From positions 124,001-188,000 of the forward strand of contig NZ_CP087999.1 of the NCBI RefSeq assembly GCF_021044625.1: a DNA stretch of 64,000 bases, given 5' to 3'. How positions within the stretch are numbered: the stretch's first letter is position 1; each line of letters starts with the position of its first letter. This document shows, one piece after another, positions 43,317 through 51,914 of the stretch. This stretch comes from Geomonas sp. RF6. Lineage in GTDB: Bacteria; Desulfobacterota; Desulfuromonadia; Geobacterales; Geobacteraceae. The translations under genes and the position numbers were made by a program. Under the pieces are notes generated by a model that was given only the letters and a program-made list of their open reading frames with translations, did not search any database and was not told the origin of the DNA.

Positions 43317-44231
43317 CTACCCCTTCCACCCCTTGAATAACCTGGAGAAGCGGCCTCTCTCCTCCCGCTTCAGCGCCGCGTCCGTCACCTGCTCCTCGAC
43401 AACCGGCGCAGCCGGGGGGGCCTTAATGAAGTCGTCGACCTCCGCGAACCTCCCGTCCCCCACAAAGCGCAGGACCGGTCCCTGCGGAGAAAGGAGGAGC
43501 TCGTCGCCTGTACGCAGGGGAACTCCCCCGTCGGCGCGACCCTGGTTCACACGCACCACCCCCTGCCCGGTAAGATCCTTGATCCAGTAGCTCCCCTCAT
43601 GGTGGAAGACCTGGGCATGCTGGTCGCAGATCCCCGGCTGGCGCAGGATGAAATCAGCGGCATTCCCTGCCCCCACCATAATGGGAAGCTCGCAGTAGGT
43701 GCGGATGGTCGGCCCAAGCTGGATCACCACCGGTGCCTTTGTTCGTTGCACCGGGATGTACGCTGCACCCTCCCCCTGTGCCTCCTGCGGCGCGTGTGTG
43801 GGCGCAGGGGTCCCTGCCTGCTGACGCACCGGCTCCACCGGAGGTAGCGGCGGGGGAGGCGCCGGCGCCGGCGGCTCGGCCTGCCGTGGGAGGCGAACGG
43901 GTGGTTCCGCGCCAATCTCCATGGTAAAGCTCGCCTTCGGCCCCCCGGGCCCGAACTCCAGGACATCGCCGTTTTTGAGGATAGCTTCCCGCACCGGCTT
44001 CCCGTTCACGAACGTCCCGTAGGTGGAAAGATCGGTGAGCCTGAACTGGTTTCCCTCCCGCTCGATGCGGGCATGCTGCCGTGAGACGCCCGGCTCGTCC
44101 CCCGGGAAGTGCACCGAGCAAGTCGAAAGCCGGCCGACCGTAATGAGGGGGTCGTGAAACTCCTGGATCTCACCCTTCAGTCCGCCCTGGATGTGGATGA
44201 GTTGAACCGCAATGTGAGGAGGAGTCATCAT
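43317..44231 (-). CDS. Tandem-FHA domain protein (T6SS Fha)
   Basis: About 304 residues. The first FHA domain (about 15-105) is complete, with VGRLSTCSVHF, SRQHARI, LSTYGTFVNGKPV. A Pro/Ala-rich linker follows. The second FHA-like domain (about 165-245) is degenerate: its core reads VGAGNAADFIL and CDQHAQV, so the usual Ser-Arg before the His is replaced by Cys-Asp and phosphopeptide binding there is doubtful. The C-terminus is basic (FSRLFKGWKG). It lies between the kinase gene and the ETV-repeat protein, its likely ligand. Start ATG 44231 or GTG 44240 are both possible. Confidence 0.85.
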   Translation of the reverse strand: MMTPPHIAVQLIHIQGGLKGEIQEFHDPLITVGRLSTCSVHFPGDEPGVSRQHARIEREGNQFRLTDLSTYGTFVNGKPVREAILKNGDVLEFGPGGPKASFTMEIGAEPPVRLPRQAEPPAPAPPPPLPPVEPVRQQAGTPAPTHAPQEAQGEGAAYIPVQRTKAPVVIQLGPTIRTYCELPIMVGAGNAADFILRQPGICDQHAQVFHHEGSYWIKDLTGQGVVRVNQGRADGGVPLRTGDELLLSPQGPVLRFVGDGRFAEVDDFIKAPPAAPVVEEQVTDAALKREERGRFSRLFKGWKG

Positions 44232-44313
44232 GGTCGCCACCGATCGTCGGGAGAGGCCCGCACGGTGGCGATGCCTCGCTCCCTGTCTTATTGCCGCTCC
44301 GGGTTGAGCGGCC

Positions 44314-45519
44314 CTACTCCGTATCCGCAGGGGTGAGCGCCACCGAGACCGGCGTCTCCGCCCCCTTTTCCAGCTCGACCTGCGCTTCCCACCGATAGTG
44401 GCCGGGAAGTCTCAGCACCATCTCGTGCTTTCCGGGAGGAACGGCCAGGGCGGCCGGTGTGCCCCCCCTCGGGACCCCGTCGAGAAGGATTGCCGCTCCA
44501 GGAGGCGTGGTCTCCACGGTCAGCCGCCCCTGCGGCAAAGCAGCCTGCTGCGATTGAGGCCGCTCCGGCCCCGGGCCCTTCCGGGAGGACGGCGGGGACC
44601 GCAGCAGGAAGAAGAGGGCAGCACAGAGCACTGCCAGCGCCGCAGCCGCCGCGGTCACGCCCCGGTGAATCACCATTCTCGCAGGACTCTTCGGGTCAGG
44701 AACGGGGGGGGAGGGAGCCGCCTCTTCCACGGCGGCGGCGAGCGCGGCACCGTCGCAGTGGCGTGCGTCGGGGGACTTCTCGAGACACTTCATCACCGCA
44801 TCGGAGAGCTGTCCCGGCACCGCGGGGTTGACCGAACATACCGGCAGCGGGCTCGTGCTGACGATGGCATGAAAGATTGCCGTCATCCCCTCCCCCAGGA
44901 AAGGACGTGCGCCGGTCGCCATCTCGTACAGGATGATCCCGAGTGAAAAGAGGTCGGAGCGGCCGTCCACCGGCCTGCCGAGCACCTGCTCCGGCGACAT
45001 GTAGGCCGGGGTACCCAGGATCTCACCCGCCACCGTCTCGTCCGCGCCGGAAGGGTCGTCGATATGGGCGATGCCGAAATCGGTGATCTTGAAGCCGCCG
45101 TCCGCCGTGCACAGGATGTTGCTCGGCTTGACGTCACGGTGCACGATCCCCTTCTGGTGCGCGTAGTCGAGGGCCCGAGCGATACGGCTACCAAACTCCG
45201 CGATGGCCGGCGGGGAGAAAGCCGCCTCCTTCATTCGAACAGAGAGCGGTGTGCCGGCGATGAATTCCGTGGCGATGTACACGTCTTCGCCGTCGCGGTC
45301 GACGTTGTAAACTCGCACGATCTCCGGGTGGTCCAGCCGGCCCAGTGCGCGTGCCTCCGCCATGAACCTGCGCACGAAGGACTCGTTGCCGCTGCGGTCC
45401 TTTCGAAGCACCTTCAGAGCCAGATCGATGCCGAGGTTGGGGTCGTGGGCCTTGTACACCACCCCCATCCCCCCCCTGCCGATCTCCTCGAGTATCCGGT
45501 ATCTCCCTATGTTCGCCAT
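44314..45519 (-). CDS. Membrane Ser/Thr protein kinase with PEGA domain (PpkA-like)
   Basis: 401 residues. A Hanks-type kinase domain carries GRGGMG (14-19), ATP Lys K36, HRDVKPSN (127-134), DFG (147-149) and TPAYMSPE. The activation segment contains an ETV (161-163), echoing the ETV repeats of the protein encoded downstream. A single membrane helix lies at about 288-307, and a periplasmic PEGA domain (GRLTVETTPPGAAILLDG) ends the protein. PEGA domains are thought to contact cell-surface polymers, so the kinase could sense envelope state. In T6SS, PpkA phosphorylates Fha to start assembly; the PP2C gene at 9825 is the expected counter-enzyme. Confidence 0.92.
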   Translation of the reverse strand: MANIGRYRILEEIGRGGMGVVYKAHDPNLGIDLALKVLRKDRSGNESFVRRFMAEARALGRLDHPEIVRVYNVDRDGEDVYIATEFIAGTPLSVRMKEAAFSPPAIAEFGSRIARALDYAHQKGIVHRDVKPSNILCTADGGFKITDFGIAHIDDPSGADETVAGEILGTPAYMSPEQVLGRPVDGRSDLFSLGIILYEMATGARPFLGEGMTAIFHAIVSTSPLPVCSVNPAVPGQLSDAVMKCLEKSPDARHCDGAALAAAVEEAAPSPPVPDPKSPARMVIHRGVTAAAAALAVLCAALFFLLRSPPSSRKGPGPERPQSQQAALPQGRLTVETTPPGAAILLDGVPRGGTPAALAVPPGKHEMVLRLPGHYRWEAQVELEKGAETPVSVALTPADTE

Positions 45520-45532
45520 TTCGGTAGCGCGG

Positions 45533-46312
45533 CTACGGAGCCTTGGGGAGCCGCTCGCCCATCCCTCCGGGCGCCGCTGGCTGGCTCTTCTTCGCCTGGG
45601 AAAAGTCGTCCACCTGGGCACCTATCCCCTCCACCGTGACGGTCGTGGCACCGCCTGTGACCCCCTGCCCCACCACCTCCTTGAAATCCTTCAGGTTGAG
45701 CGACATCGTCACATACGCATCGCCGTTCGGGTGCCACCCGAATCCGGTTACGTCGGCGAGGATGAGGGTGGCGAGGATCTTCGACTTGATCGAGTCGGAG
45801 GTGAGCATGTAGTTCTCGACCTTCGTCTGCGTTTCCAAAGTGAACCCAACGAGTTGCTTCGCCAGCTGCTTGTAGGCGTCGATCTGCGCCGCACGCAGCG
45901 CCTTGAGCGGCCCAGCCTCGGAGGGTGTCGAGGTGGCGAAGGCAACGCGGGAGTAGGTTTTCCCCTTGAGGTCTATCGTTTCTCCGTTGATGTTGGTGAT
46001 CTTCTTAAGCTTTACGGACGCCGTTACCTTCGCGACGTCCTTTTGCGCGTCGTACACCACGTCGTCATACATCACCCCCTTCAGCAGTCCGACCGTCTTC
46101 GTCTCCGTAGTGCCCACGAAGCTGGAGGCGATGAGGTTTTCCACCGACTCGCTGGCTCGCACCTTTAGGCCGTACACGGTTTCCAGCAGGGACCGCTCGG
46201 CAAGGACCTTCGCCGCATTTATAGTCATCTGCCGCTTGTTTCCCGCAAAGGACGGCGACGCCAGAAAGATGACTGCGAGGATGGTTATGCAGAGGACGGC
46301 TCTCTTTTTCAT
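45533..46312 (-). CDS. Periplasmic tandem LPP20-like (FlgP-like) protein
   Basis: 259 residues with a signal peptide (MKKRAVLCITILAVIFLASPSFA). Two homologous halves are visible. The first has AERSLLETVYGLKVRASESVENLIASSF followed by VGLLKGVMYDDVVY; the second has AYKQLAKQLVGFTLETQTKVENYMLTSD followed by LATLILADVTGFGW. This fold and the order (helix with VYG/LVG, then Val-rich strands) match LPP20, the family of flagellar FlgP. There is no lipobox cysteine. The C-terminal 35 residues are Gly/Pro/Gln-rich. The ATG overlaps the previous stop (46309-46312). It closes the envelope module just upstream of the kinase. Confidence 0.75.
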   Translation of the reverse strand: MKKRAVLCITILAVIFLASPSFAGNKRQMTINAAKVLAERSLLETVYGLKVRASESVENLIASSFVGTTETKTVGLLKGVMYDDVVYDAQKDVAKVTASVKLKKITNINGETIDLKGKTYSRVAFATSTPSEAGPLKALRAAQIDAYKQLAKQLVGFTLETQTKVENYMLTSDSIKSKILATLILADVTGFGWHPNGDAYVTMSLNLKDFKEVVGQGVTGGATTVTVEGIGAQVDDFSQAKKSQPAAPGGMGERLPKAP

Positions 46313-46725
46313 TTGCTGACTCCGGGGCCCGATGTGGTCGGTAGCGTATTCTTTTCCAGGTACTCGATCGTCGATTCCACGGGAGGGACAGAAACCGCGA
46401 GCGCGCGCGGTGGCGCAGTCTTTCCCTTTCCGCCGGGCGGGGCCGTACCGAGGTCGGAGATCTTCACCTCGTCGATCCTGATCTTTCTTTTCTCCCCTTC
46501 CACCGTTACGTACGCCTTCAGGTCGATGGTGCCGTCGCGCGGCCCTCCCTCCACCATGCCGACCGCCTCCTTGTTCAGCGATTCCAGCTCCTCCACGTTC
46601 TTCTCCACCATCTCCAGGTTTCCGCACCGACCGTGCAGGGGAAGCAGCAGGGAAGCGAGCGTTACGAAAGCGACCAGGAGGGCCGACCTACCAGTCACCG
46701 GGCTTGAGAAGTTTCCCCACTTCAT
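46309..46725 (-). CDS. Small exported protein of unknown function
   Basis: 138 residues. A long signal segment (SALLVAFVTLASLLLPLHG) is followed by a short coiled-coil-like acidic helix (NLEMVEKNVEELESLNKEAVGMVEGG) and a small beta region (DLKAYVTVEGEKRKIRIDEVKISDLG). AGGAG lies seven bases before the ATG, and the gene overlaps the upstream thioredoxin-fold gene by 38 bases. It is coupled at both ends to envelope genes, so it is likely part of the same periplasmic module. No family recognised. Confidence 0.7.
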   Translation of the reverse strand: MKWGNFSSPVTGRSALLVAFVTLASLLLPLHGRCGNLEMVEKNVEELESLNKEAVGMVEGGPRDGTIDLKAYVTVEGEKRKIRIDEVKISDLGTAPPGGKGKTAPPRALAVSVPPVESTIEYLEKNTLPTTSGPGVSK

Positions 46726-47386
46726 TTTGTGGCTCCTCTGCCGCCGTGCTCTCCGCGGCTTTTTCCGGTCGTGAGTGGGGGGGGACGACGCTCTTCTGTT
46801 CGCTGCGGCTGCGACTCATCACCCGCTCCCCCCTCGCGGGAGGTGCCACCTTCGTGGCCGCCTTCAGAGGGCGCACGGAAACCGCGTCCTTCCCCCGCAC
46901 CGTGCGGTCGATCGCCTTCCGCATCGCGGCCTCCAACCCCTCTCCGCCGCCGCGGTAGTACTCGATGACCTTGGAATCGCGGCCGATGAGGCAGCCGACC
47001 GGGAGGACGCGCCTGCCCTGGTACAGGTCGCACACCCCCTTCGTGTCCCGCAGGACTGAGAGGGTTATTCCCTCTTTGGCGAGGAAAGTGGCGATCACCT
47101 CCGGCGCAGAAGCGGAGATGGCATACACGGCAACATCGCGGCGGTGCCGGCGGGCGATGAGGTCCACGGCTTTTAGTCCCGCCCGGCTTGAGGGGGAACC
47201 GATGTCGAAGAAGTAGAGGAGGATCTCCCTCTCCTGAGGACCACCCACTTGCACCGTCCGCCCCTTCAGGTCGGTCAGGGTGAAAGGTGGCGCAGGGGCT
47301 GAAGTCTGCAACAGCCCCTCCCCCCCGGCCGGAAGAAGAGGTTGCAGCAAAACGAGCGCTGCCAGAAGCTGAAGAACCTTCCTCAT
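46688..47386 (-). CDS. Exported thioredoxin-fold (AhpC/TlpA-like) protein lacking the CXXC motif
   Basis: 232 residues with a signal peptide. The thioredoxin-like fold is recognised from APPFTLTDLKGRTVQVG, ILLYFFDIGSPSSRAGLKAVDLI, VYAISA, VLPVGCLIGRDSKVIEYYRG. Where TlpA/ResA proteins carry WCxxC, this one reads GSPSS, so it cannot act as a normal disulfide oxidoreductase. Two other cysteines (GVCDLY and PVGCLI) could pair. The C-terminal 70 residues are basic and low-complexity, then acidic. GTGGAGAGGAA precedes ATG 47386. A structural or chaperone role in the envelope module is more likely than redox chemistry. Confidence 0.78.
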   Translation of the reverse strand: MRKVLQLLAALVLLQPLLPAGGEGLLQTSAPAPPFTLTDLKGRTVQVGGPQEREILLYFFDIGSPSSRAGLKAVDLIARRHRRDVAVYAISASAPEVIATFLAKEGITLSVLRDTKGVCDLYQGRRVLPVGCLIGRDSKVIEYYRGGGEGLEAAMRKAIDRTVRGKDAVSVRPLKAATKVAPPARGERVMSRSRSEQKSVVPPHSRPEKAAESTAAEEPQNEVGKLLKPGDW

Positions 47387-47658
47387 TTCCTCTCCACAAC
47401 CCGGTCGGTGAGGACCCACTCCTCGATGTAGCGGCCGTCGCTGTCTATCTTGTTCACGTAGCGCTTCACCTGCCCGGTCCGGGTATCGAGCAGAAAGACC
47501 GAGGTGCTGGAATAGGTCTCGGACCTCCTGAGGTCGAAGGTCGAGTAGGTTCCCTGAAAGAGCTGGAAGCGCCCGAGGTCACTGTCCCCGTCCCTTCGCT
47601 CCGCGCCGTAAGCCGCAGAGGCGAAGAGCATGATCAGCGCGATTATCGCCTTTGCCAT
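47383..47658 (-). CDS. Small exported protein of unknown function
   Basis: 91 residues with a signal peptide (MAKAIIALIMLFASAAYGAE). The mature part is a small beta-rich domain (FQLFQGTYSTFDLRRSETYSSTSVFLLDTRTGQVKRYVNKID) that looks like a compact repeat seen in many short periplasmic proteins. GGAGGT precedes the ATG. The stop overlaps the next start (ATGA, 47383-47386), so it belongs to the envelope operon. No family assigned. Confidence 0.7.
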   Translation of the reverse strand: MAKAIIALIMLFASAAYGAERRDGDSDLGRFQLFQGTYSTFDLRRSETYSSTSVFLLDTRTGQVKRYVNKIDSDGRYIEEWVLTDRVVERK

Positions 47659-47713
47659 ACCTCCCTCCTCCCCGGACGTTCGCGGATGCCCTGGACCGAC
47701 GCGGCGTCCGGCA

Positions 47714-49918
47714 TCACTGATACTCCAGCACCACCGGCTCCGAAGGCTCTCCTTCCAGTCCGTCTGCGTTCACAGCTGTGACAAAGAGCTCCACCTTCTC
47801 CTTCCCGCTGAAGAGGTACTCCGTCGCTGTCGTCTCCGTCACTTTCTGCCGGCCGAGGAAGACTTTCCGGTACACGTTGTAGGCTCTGATATTGCTCTCG
47901 GGATTTTTCTCCCACACGATCCCTGCCATCTCGCCGCGCCGGACGACTCGCGCTCCCGAGGCCCGCGACGGCGCTGGTGCCGTTTTCGCCTCGATCGCGG
48001 GGGAAGCGAAGCTCTCTACCCCGTCGCTGTCCACCGCGCTCACCGAGTAGGTATGCTGCACCCCGTCACCGAGCTCCGCGTCCACGAAGCCGGGGATCCT
48101 GGTGGAGCCAAGGAGCGTATAGCTCTCACCCTTCTCCTTGCGCCAGACGAGGTATTCCTTCAGATCCGGCTCCGGGTTCGGCTGCCAATAGATGGAGACC
48201 TTCCGCACCTCCCCTGTCCTCGCGCTTACGCCGCGCGGAGTGGCAGGCTTTTGCTTGGTAACCCCCTGTACCGGCGGCGAGGGAGCCCCCTCCACCCCCG
48301 CCCCGTTGAGCGCTGCGACGCGATACCAGTAGGGGGTGTTGTCCTTCAGGGGTGGGGAAGCGTCCTCGTAGAGGTAGACGCGCTCGGGAACCCTCGCGAT
48401 CCGGGTGAAGTCCCCTTCGCCGCGCTCGCTGCGGTACACCGAGTACCCTCCGCTTTCGTCCTCCGCGCTCGCGGCCGGTTGCCAGGCCACGGTTACGCGC
48501 CGCGGTTCCCCCGACCGCGCCACCGGTGCAAGCGGTGCAGGGGGAGGCGGCCGGGTGGTCGCCGAGACTGCAGGACCCTGGGGCGTCTCGCTGCCGTCCT
48601 TGCCGACGGCAGCGATGCGGTACCACCTGACGCAGTTGTCACAGTCGAGCGTGTCGAGGTAGCTGGTCCCCCCTCTCGTGGCGGTGCGCCCGACCCTGTC
48701 GAAGGGCCCCTCTTTCTGGGCAGAGCGGTACACCGCGTACCCTTCGATGCCGGCGTGCGGGTGCTCCTTCCACGACAGGGAGACCTTCCTGATGAGGTTC
48801 GAGGAGGCGGTAAGCTCTCCCATCCCCCCGACGGTGGTAACCTCGAGGACGGTGGACTCGTCACTCTCCCCGCCGGAACCATTCACCGCAGTGAGGTAGT
48901 AGCGGTACCGCGTCCCTTCCCGCAGCGAAGGGTCCTTGTAGGCGGTCGTGCCACTCTGCAGCTCCGCCACCCGCTGGAAATCCGCCGTCTCCCCCTCGGC
49001 GCGATAGACTCGATACGCCACCGGCGCCACCATGGGGTCCTTTCCGCTGGCGGGCCGCGGGTACCAGGAAAGGTCAGCGCTCAGGATGCCGGGAGAAATC
49101 TGCATGAATATGGGAGCGGCAGGCACGACGAGCGTTGCCCCTTGCACAGCTGACGAGAGAGGGCTTTCCCCCCCTTCCCTCCCAAGGGCGCTCACCTTGT
49201 AGTAGAAGCGGTCGTTCAGCTCGAGCCCCTCGTCGTTGTACGAGAGGCGCGAGGAGCGGGAAAGGAGTGAATAGGTGCCGTTCTCGGAGGTGGAACGGAA
49301 GACCTTGTAACCGGAGACGGCGGACGCGGCGGGATGATTCCAGCGCACCCTGATGCTGCGGGAGGACCCGGTGGCCTGCAGGTCGCCCGGGGGTACGAGT
49401 TCCGCCGACGGGGCGGCGGGAAGGACGGTGGCCGTGAGCTTCTGCGCGTCCCTCATCTTCGGGACCGTGGCAGCTGCGATCTCCTCCAGCTTCGAAAGGA
49501 TCTCCCCGTCCGCCATTTCATAGACCATCTTTTGCTTCAGCGTCTGGGTGTGGGTCCCCATCAGGGTAAGCTCCAGGGAGAGCCTCCCCTCTTTCCTTCC
49601 CACGGTCCCGGCAAGGATGAAGTCAAACCCGGCTGTTTCCCCCACCTCACGGACCCTCGTCAGGTCGAGGGTGTCGAGCCTCAGCCCGTGCTGCTCGATC
49701 ACCCCCTCGATCTTCTTGCGCTCAACGACTTCCACGGCACCGGTACGGTCAAGCGCATTGACCAGCAGGGAGGAAATCTTCTCGTTGTAGGCCATGGCGT
49801 CGATGCTCGCCGGCGCCAAGGGGAAGCAGGCTAGCTTCGGGCGGATCGCGTCGAGGGACCAGGCGTTCCCGCACGGGCCGATGAGAAGGAAGCAGATGAC
49901 GAAGAGAAGCCGTAGCAT
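47714..49918 (-). CDS. Exported CsgG/FlgO-like protein with six fibronectin type III domains
   Basis: 734 residues with a signal peptide. Residues about 28-165 resemble the CsgG/FlgO fold (ISSLLVNALDRTGAVEVVERKKIEGVIEQHGL, FDFILAGTVGRKEGRLSLELTLM). The rest consists of six FnIII domains, each with a W or V-core strand, YxVYRS, and YYRV/YYKVSA near the end. Such arrays usually bind other proteins or carbohydrates at the cell surface. There is no lipobox. FlgO-type proteins belong to the outer-membrane ring around some flagella. Sitting 10 bases after a CsgG-domain lipoprotein gene and inside the T6SS operon, it is likely part of a shared outer-envelope assembly. Confidence 0.8.
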   Translation of the reverse strand: MLRLLFVICFLLIGPCGNAWSLDAIRPKLACFPLAPASIDAMAYNEKISSLLVNALDRTGAVEVVERKKIEGVIEQHGLRLDTLDLTRVREVGETAGFDFILAGTVGRKEGRLSLELTLMGTHTQTLKQKMVYEMADGEILSKLEEIAAATVPKMRDAQKLTATVLPAAPSAELVPPGDLQATGSSRSIRVRWNHPAASAVSGYKVFRSTSENGTYSLLSRSSRLSYNDEGLELNDRFYYKVSALGREGGESPLSSAVQGATLVVPAAPIFMQISPGILSADLSWYPRPASGKDPMVAPVAYRVYRAEGETADFQRVAELQSGTTAYKDPSLREGTRYRYYLTAVNGSGGESDESTVLEVTTVGGMGELTASSNLIRKVSLSWKEHPHAGIEGYAVYRSAQKEGPFDRVGRTATRGGTSYLDTLDCDNCVRWYRIAAVGKDGSETPQGPAVSATTRPPPPAPLAPVARSGEPRRVTVAWQPAASAEDESGGYSVYRSERGEGDFTRIARVPERVYLYEDASPPLKDNTPYWYRVAALNGAGVEGAPSPPVQGVTKQKPATPRGVSARTGEVRKVSIYWQPNPEPDLKEYLVWRKEKGESYTLLGSTRIPGFVDAELGDGVQHTYSVSAVDSDGVESFASPAIEAKTAPAPSRASGARVVRRGEMAGIVWEKNPESNIRAYNVYRKVFLGRQKVTETTATEYLFSGKEKVELFVTAVNADGLEGEPSEPVVLEYQ

Positions 49919-49928
49919 GGGATCCCCT

Positions 49929-51914
49929 TTACAGCGCTGCCGTCCTGAGCACCTGCTCGATTTCTCGCCGCGAGTCTGCCGTGACCTGAGTGGAGATGTT
50001 CTTCACCTCCTCCACCAGGATGGCGTCGACGTAGTATTCCACCGCCTTCTCATAAGCTTTTGCATTCCTCAACTTCTCCGCCTGGTTGTAGTAGGTGAGC
50101 TGGAGATTGTGAAATCGGCTCAGCACTTCGTGGGAGAGGTCCTCGATGATGTTGTCCACGACGCGCCCCAGGAGCTCCGTGTCGGAGGGGAGCTGCAGCG
50201 CCTTGTAAGGGATGTTTGCGAACTCCACCCCCTCCTGGTAGGTGTCCACCGCTTCCTTGTTCCGTTTCAGCGTCTTGGTGATCACCACCTCGCCGTTTTC
50301 CACGTCGATGACGCGGAAGGAGATACTGACGTTGGCGGTCTTTTTGTGGGTGGCGACCTTGTAGGAGATTATCTGCCGGATCTCGTCGTCCACGAGCTGC
50401 GGTGGCGCCTCCCTCAGCTTCTGCTCGTTCGGGTAGGCGTTGCTCTTGGCCCAGATCTCGAAGGCCGGATTCGGGATCGCTTTTTTCCCCACCACCGCGT
50501 TTACCCGCTTCACCCCTTCCTCCTGCTCCTTCTCTATGTCGTAAATGAGGACGTTGCCGAAGATGAAGACGTCCGTCCCCTTGAGCTTCCCGGCCTTCTT
50601 CGCACCCTCGATGTCGTAGAGACCGGCCTGGCCGAGCTCGATCTCCTTCAGCAGGGCGCCGAGAACGTCGCGCGCCAGGATCTTGATGTCGCCGGAGACG
50701 CTCCTGGTCATGATGGAAAGAAGGGCGTCGGTGACGATCCGGCCGGCGTCGGAATTGTTGCGAGGCGGGAGGAAATCCATGACAGCTATCTTTTTCACCA
50801 CGCGCTGCTTGATCTTGTCGCGCAATGCGGCGATATGCGCGCCAATCTCGGGACTCTCGGGCTTCAGCGTCTGCCCCTTCTCGAACCAGACGAGCGCATT
50901 GCCGAGGTTCCCCGCACTCTCGTACGCAGTGGCCTTCTCCACCATTGCTGCAGCCAGCGCCTCGGTCACCTCGGACGATTTCTGCACCTCAAGCGCGGCG
51001 GGGTTAAAAGACTTGGCATCCGCGAGGTGCGTATAGGAATCGTAGAGTTTCTTCTCCTTCAGTGCCGCGGCGGCAGTCTCGAAAGAGACAGCGGTCGCAC
51101 CATCGATGACCTTCTGGAGCGCCACTGCCGCTTCCGGGTCCTTCGCGAGGAGAACGCCTCTTCGGGCTAGCGCCACCGCCGAGCCGTGCTCCCCCTTTTT
51201 CACGGCATCCTCCGCCCTCGTCAGATACCCTGCCGGGGAGTTGAGCCTGGAGAGGTCGGCAAGCATGACGCCTATCTGCCGGTTTTCCGGCTGCACGACC
51301 GCCGCCCGGCGCAGAGACTCGGCGGCCGTGTCGAGATCGTCACGCCCCTTCGCCCTCTGGGCCTCCTGCAGGTACCATGAGACCGCCGCCGTCTCGGTGG
51401 AGAGGAGCTTCTCCGGGAGATCGGCGTGGTTCGGGTAGAATCCCTTGATCTCCTGAAGCTTTGCCAGCGCGACCGGCCAGTCGTTACTCGCGGCAGCCCG
51501 GGACGAAGCGGCGAAGAGGCTATCAGCCTCCTTGGTGAGGAGCTCGATCCTCGCCGCCACCTCTGCGGAGAGTGCCGCGGCCTTCGGGTCTGTGGCGTCG
51601 AGCTTCAGAGCCTTGTCCACCATCCCCCGTGCGCTGCGCCCCTGCTCGAAGGTGAAGGGCTTTGCCTCGAGGGACTTGCCGGCTGCCTCCAGATAGCGGG
51701 AGACCAGCCCGCTCCTCACCCGCGCCAGCGCCTCGCCGTACTCCCTGTTCCCCGGATTTTCGGCGACCGCCGTTTCATACAGGGTGGCTGCATCGTCGAG
51801 GCGGTTGCTCTTTTCCAGCGCCATCCCGCGCAGAAAGCTCTCCTGCCCCGGGGAGGCACACCCTGCCAGCGAAAGCAGGAGGATTACGAGGGCACCGTAA
51901 AAAAATGTTTTCAT
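49929..51914 (-). CDS. Lipoprotein with TPR repeats and a CsgG-like domain
   Basis: 661 residues. A lipoprotein signal peptide with lipobox LAGC is followed by TPR-like helices (DDAATLYETAVAENPGNREYGEAL, and several further copies through about residue 360). A CsgG-like domain then spans about 365-600 (KKIAVMDFLPPRNNSDAGRIVTDALLSIMTRSVSGDIKILARDVLGALLKEIELG, GTDVFIFGNVLIYDIEK, VSISFRVIDVENGEVV). CsgG proteins form outer-membrane oligomers. This hybrid should sit at the outer membrane facing the periplasm, next to the FlgT-like and FlgO-like products of the same operon. Its ATG overlaps the preceding stop by four bases. Confidence 0.82.
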   Translation of the reverse strand: MKTFFYGALVILLLSLAGCASPGQESFLRGMALEKSNRLDDAATLYETAVAENPGNREYGEALARVRSGLVSRYLEAAGKSLEAKPFTFEQGRSARGMVDKALKLDATDPKAAALSAEVAARIELLTKEADSLFAASSRAAASNDWPVALAKLQEIKGFYPNHADLPEKLLSTETAAVSWYLQEAQRAKGRDDLDTAAESLRRAAVVQPENRQIGVMLADLSRLNSPAGYLTRAEDAVKKGEHGSAVALARRGVLLAKDPEAAVALQKVIDGATAVSFETAAAALKEKKLYDSYTHLADAKSFNPAALEVQKSSEVTEALAAAMVEKATAYESAGNLGNALVWFEKGQTLKPESPEIGAHIAALRDKIKQRVVKKIAVMDFLPPRNNSDAGRIVTDALLSIMTRSVSGDIKILARDVLGALLKEIELGQAGLYDIEGAKKAGKLKGTDVFIFGNVLIYDIEKEQEEGVKRVNAVVGKKAIPNPAFEIWAKSNAYPNEQKLREAPPQLVDDEIRQIISYKVATHKKTANVSISFRVIDVENGEVVITKTLKRNKEAVDTYQEGVEFANIPYKALQLPSDTELLGRVVDNIIEDLSHEVLSRFHNLQLTYYNQAEKLRNAKAYEKAVEYYVDAILVEEVKNISTQVTADSRREIEQVLRTAAL

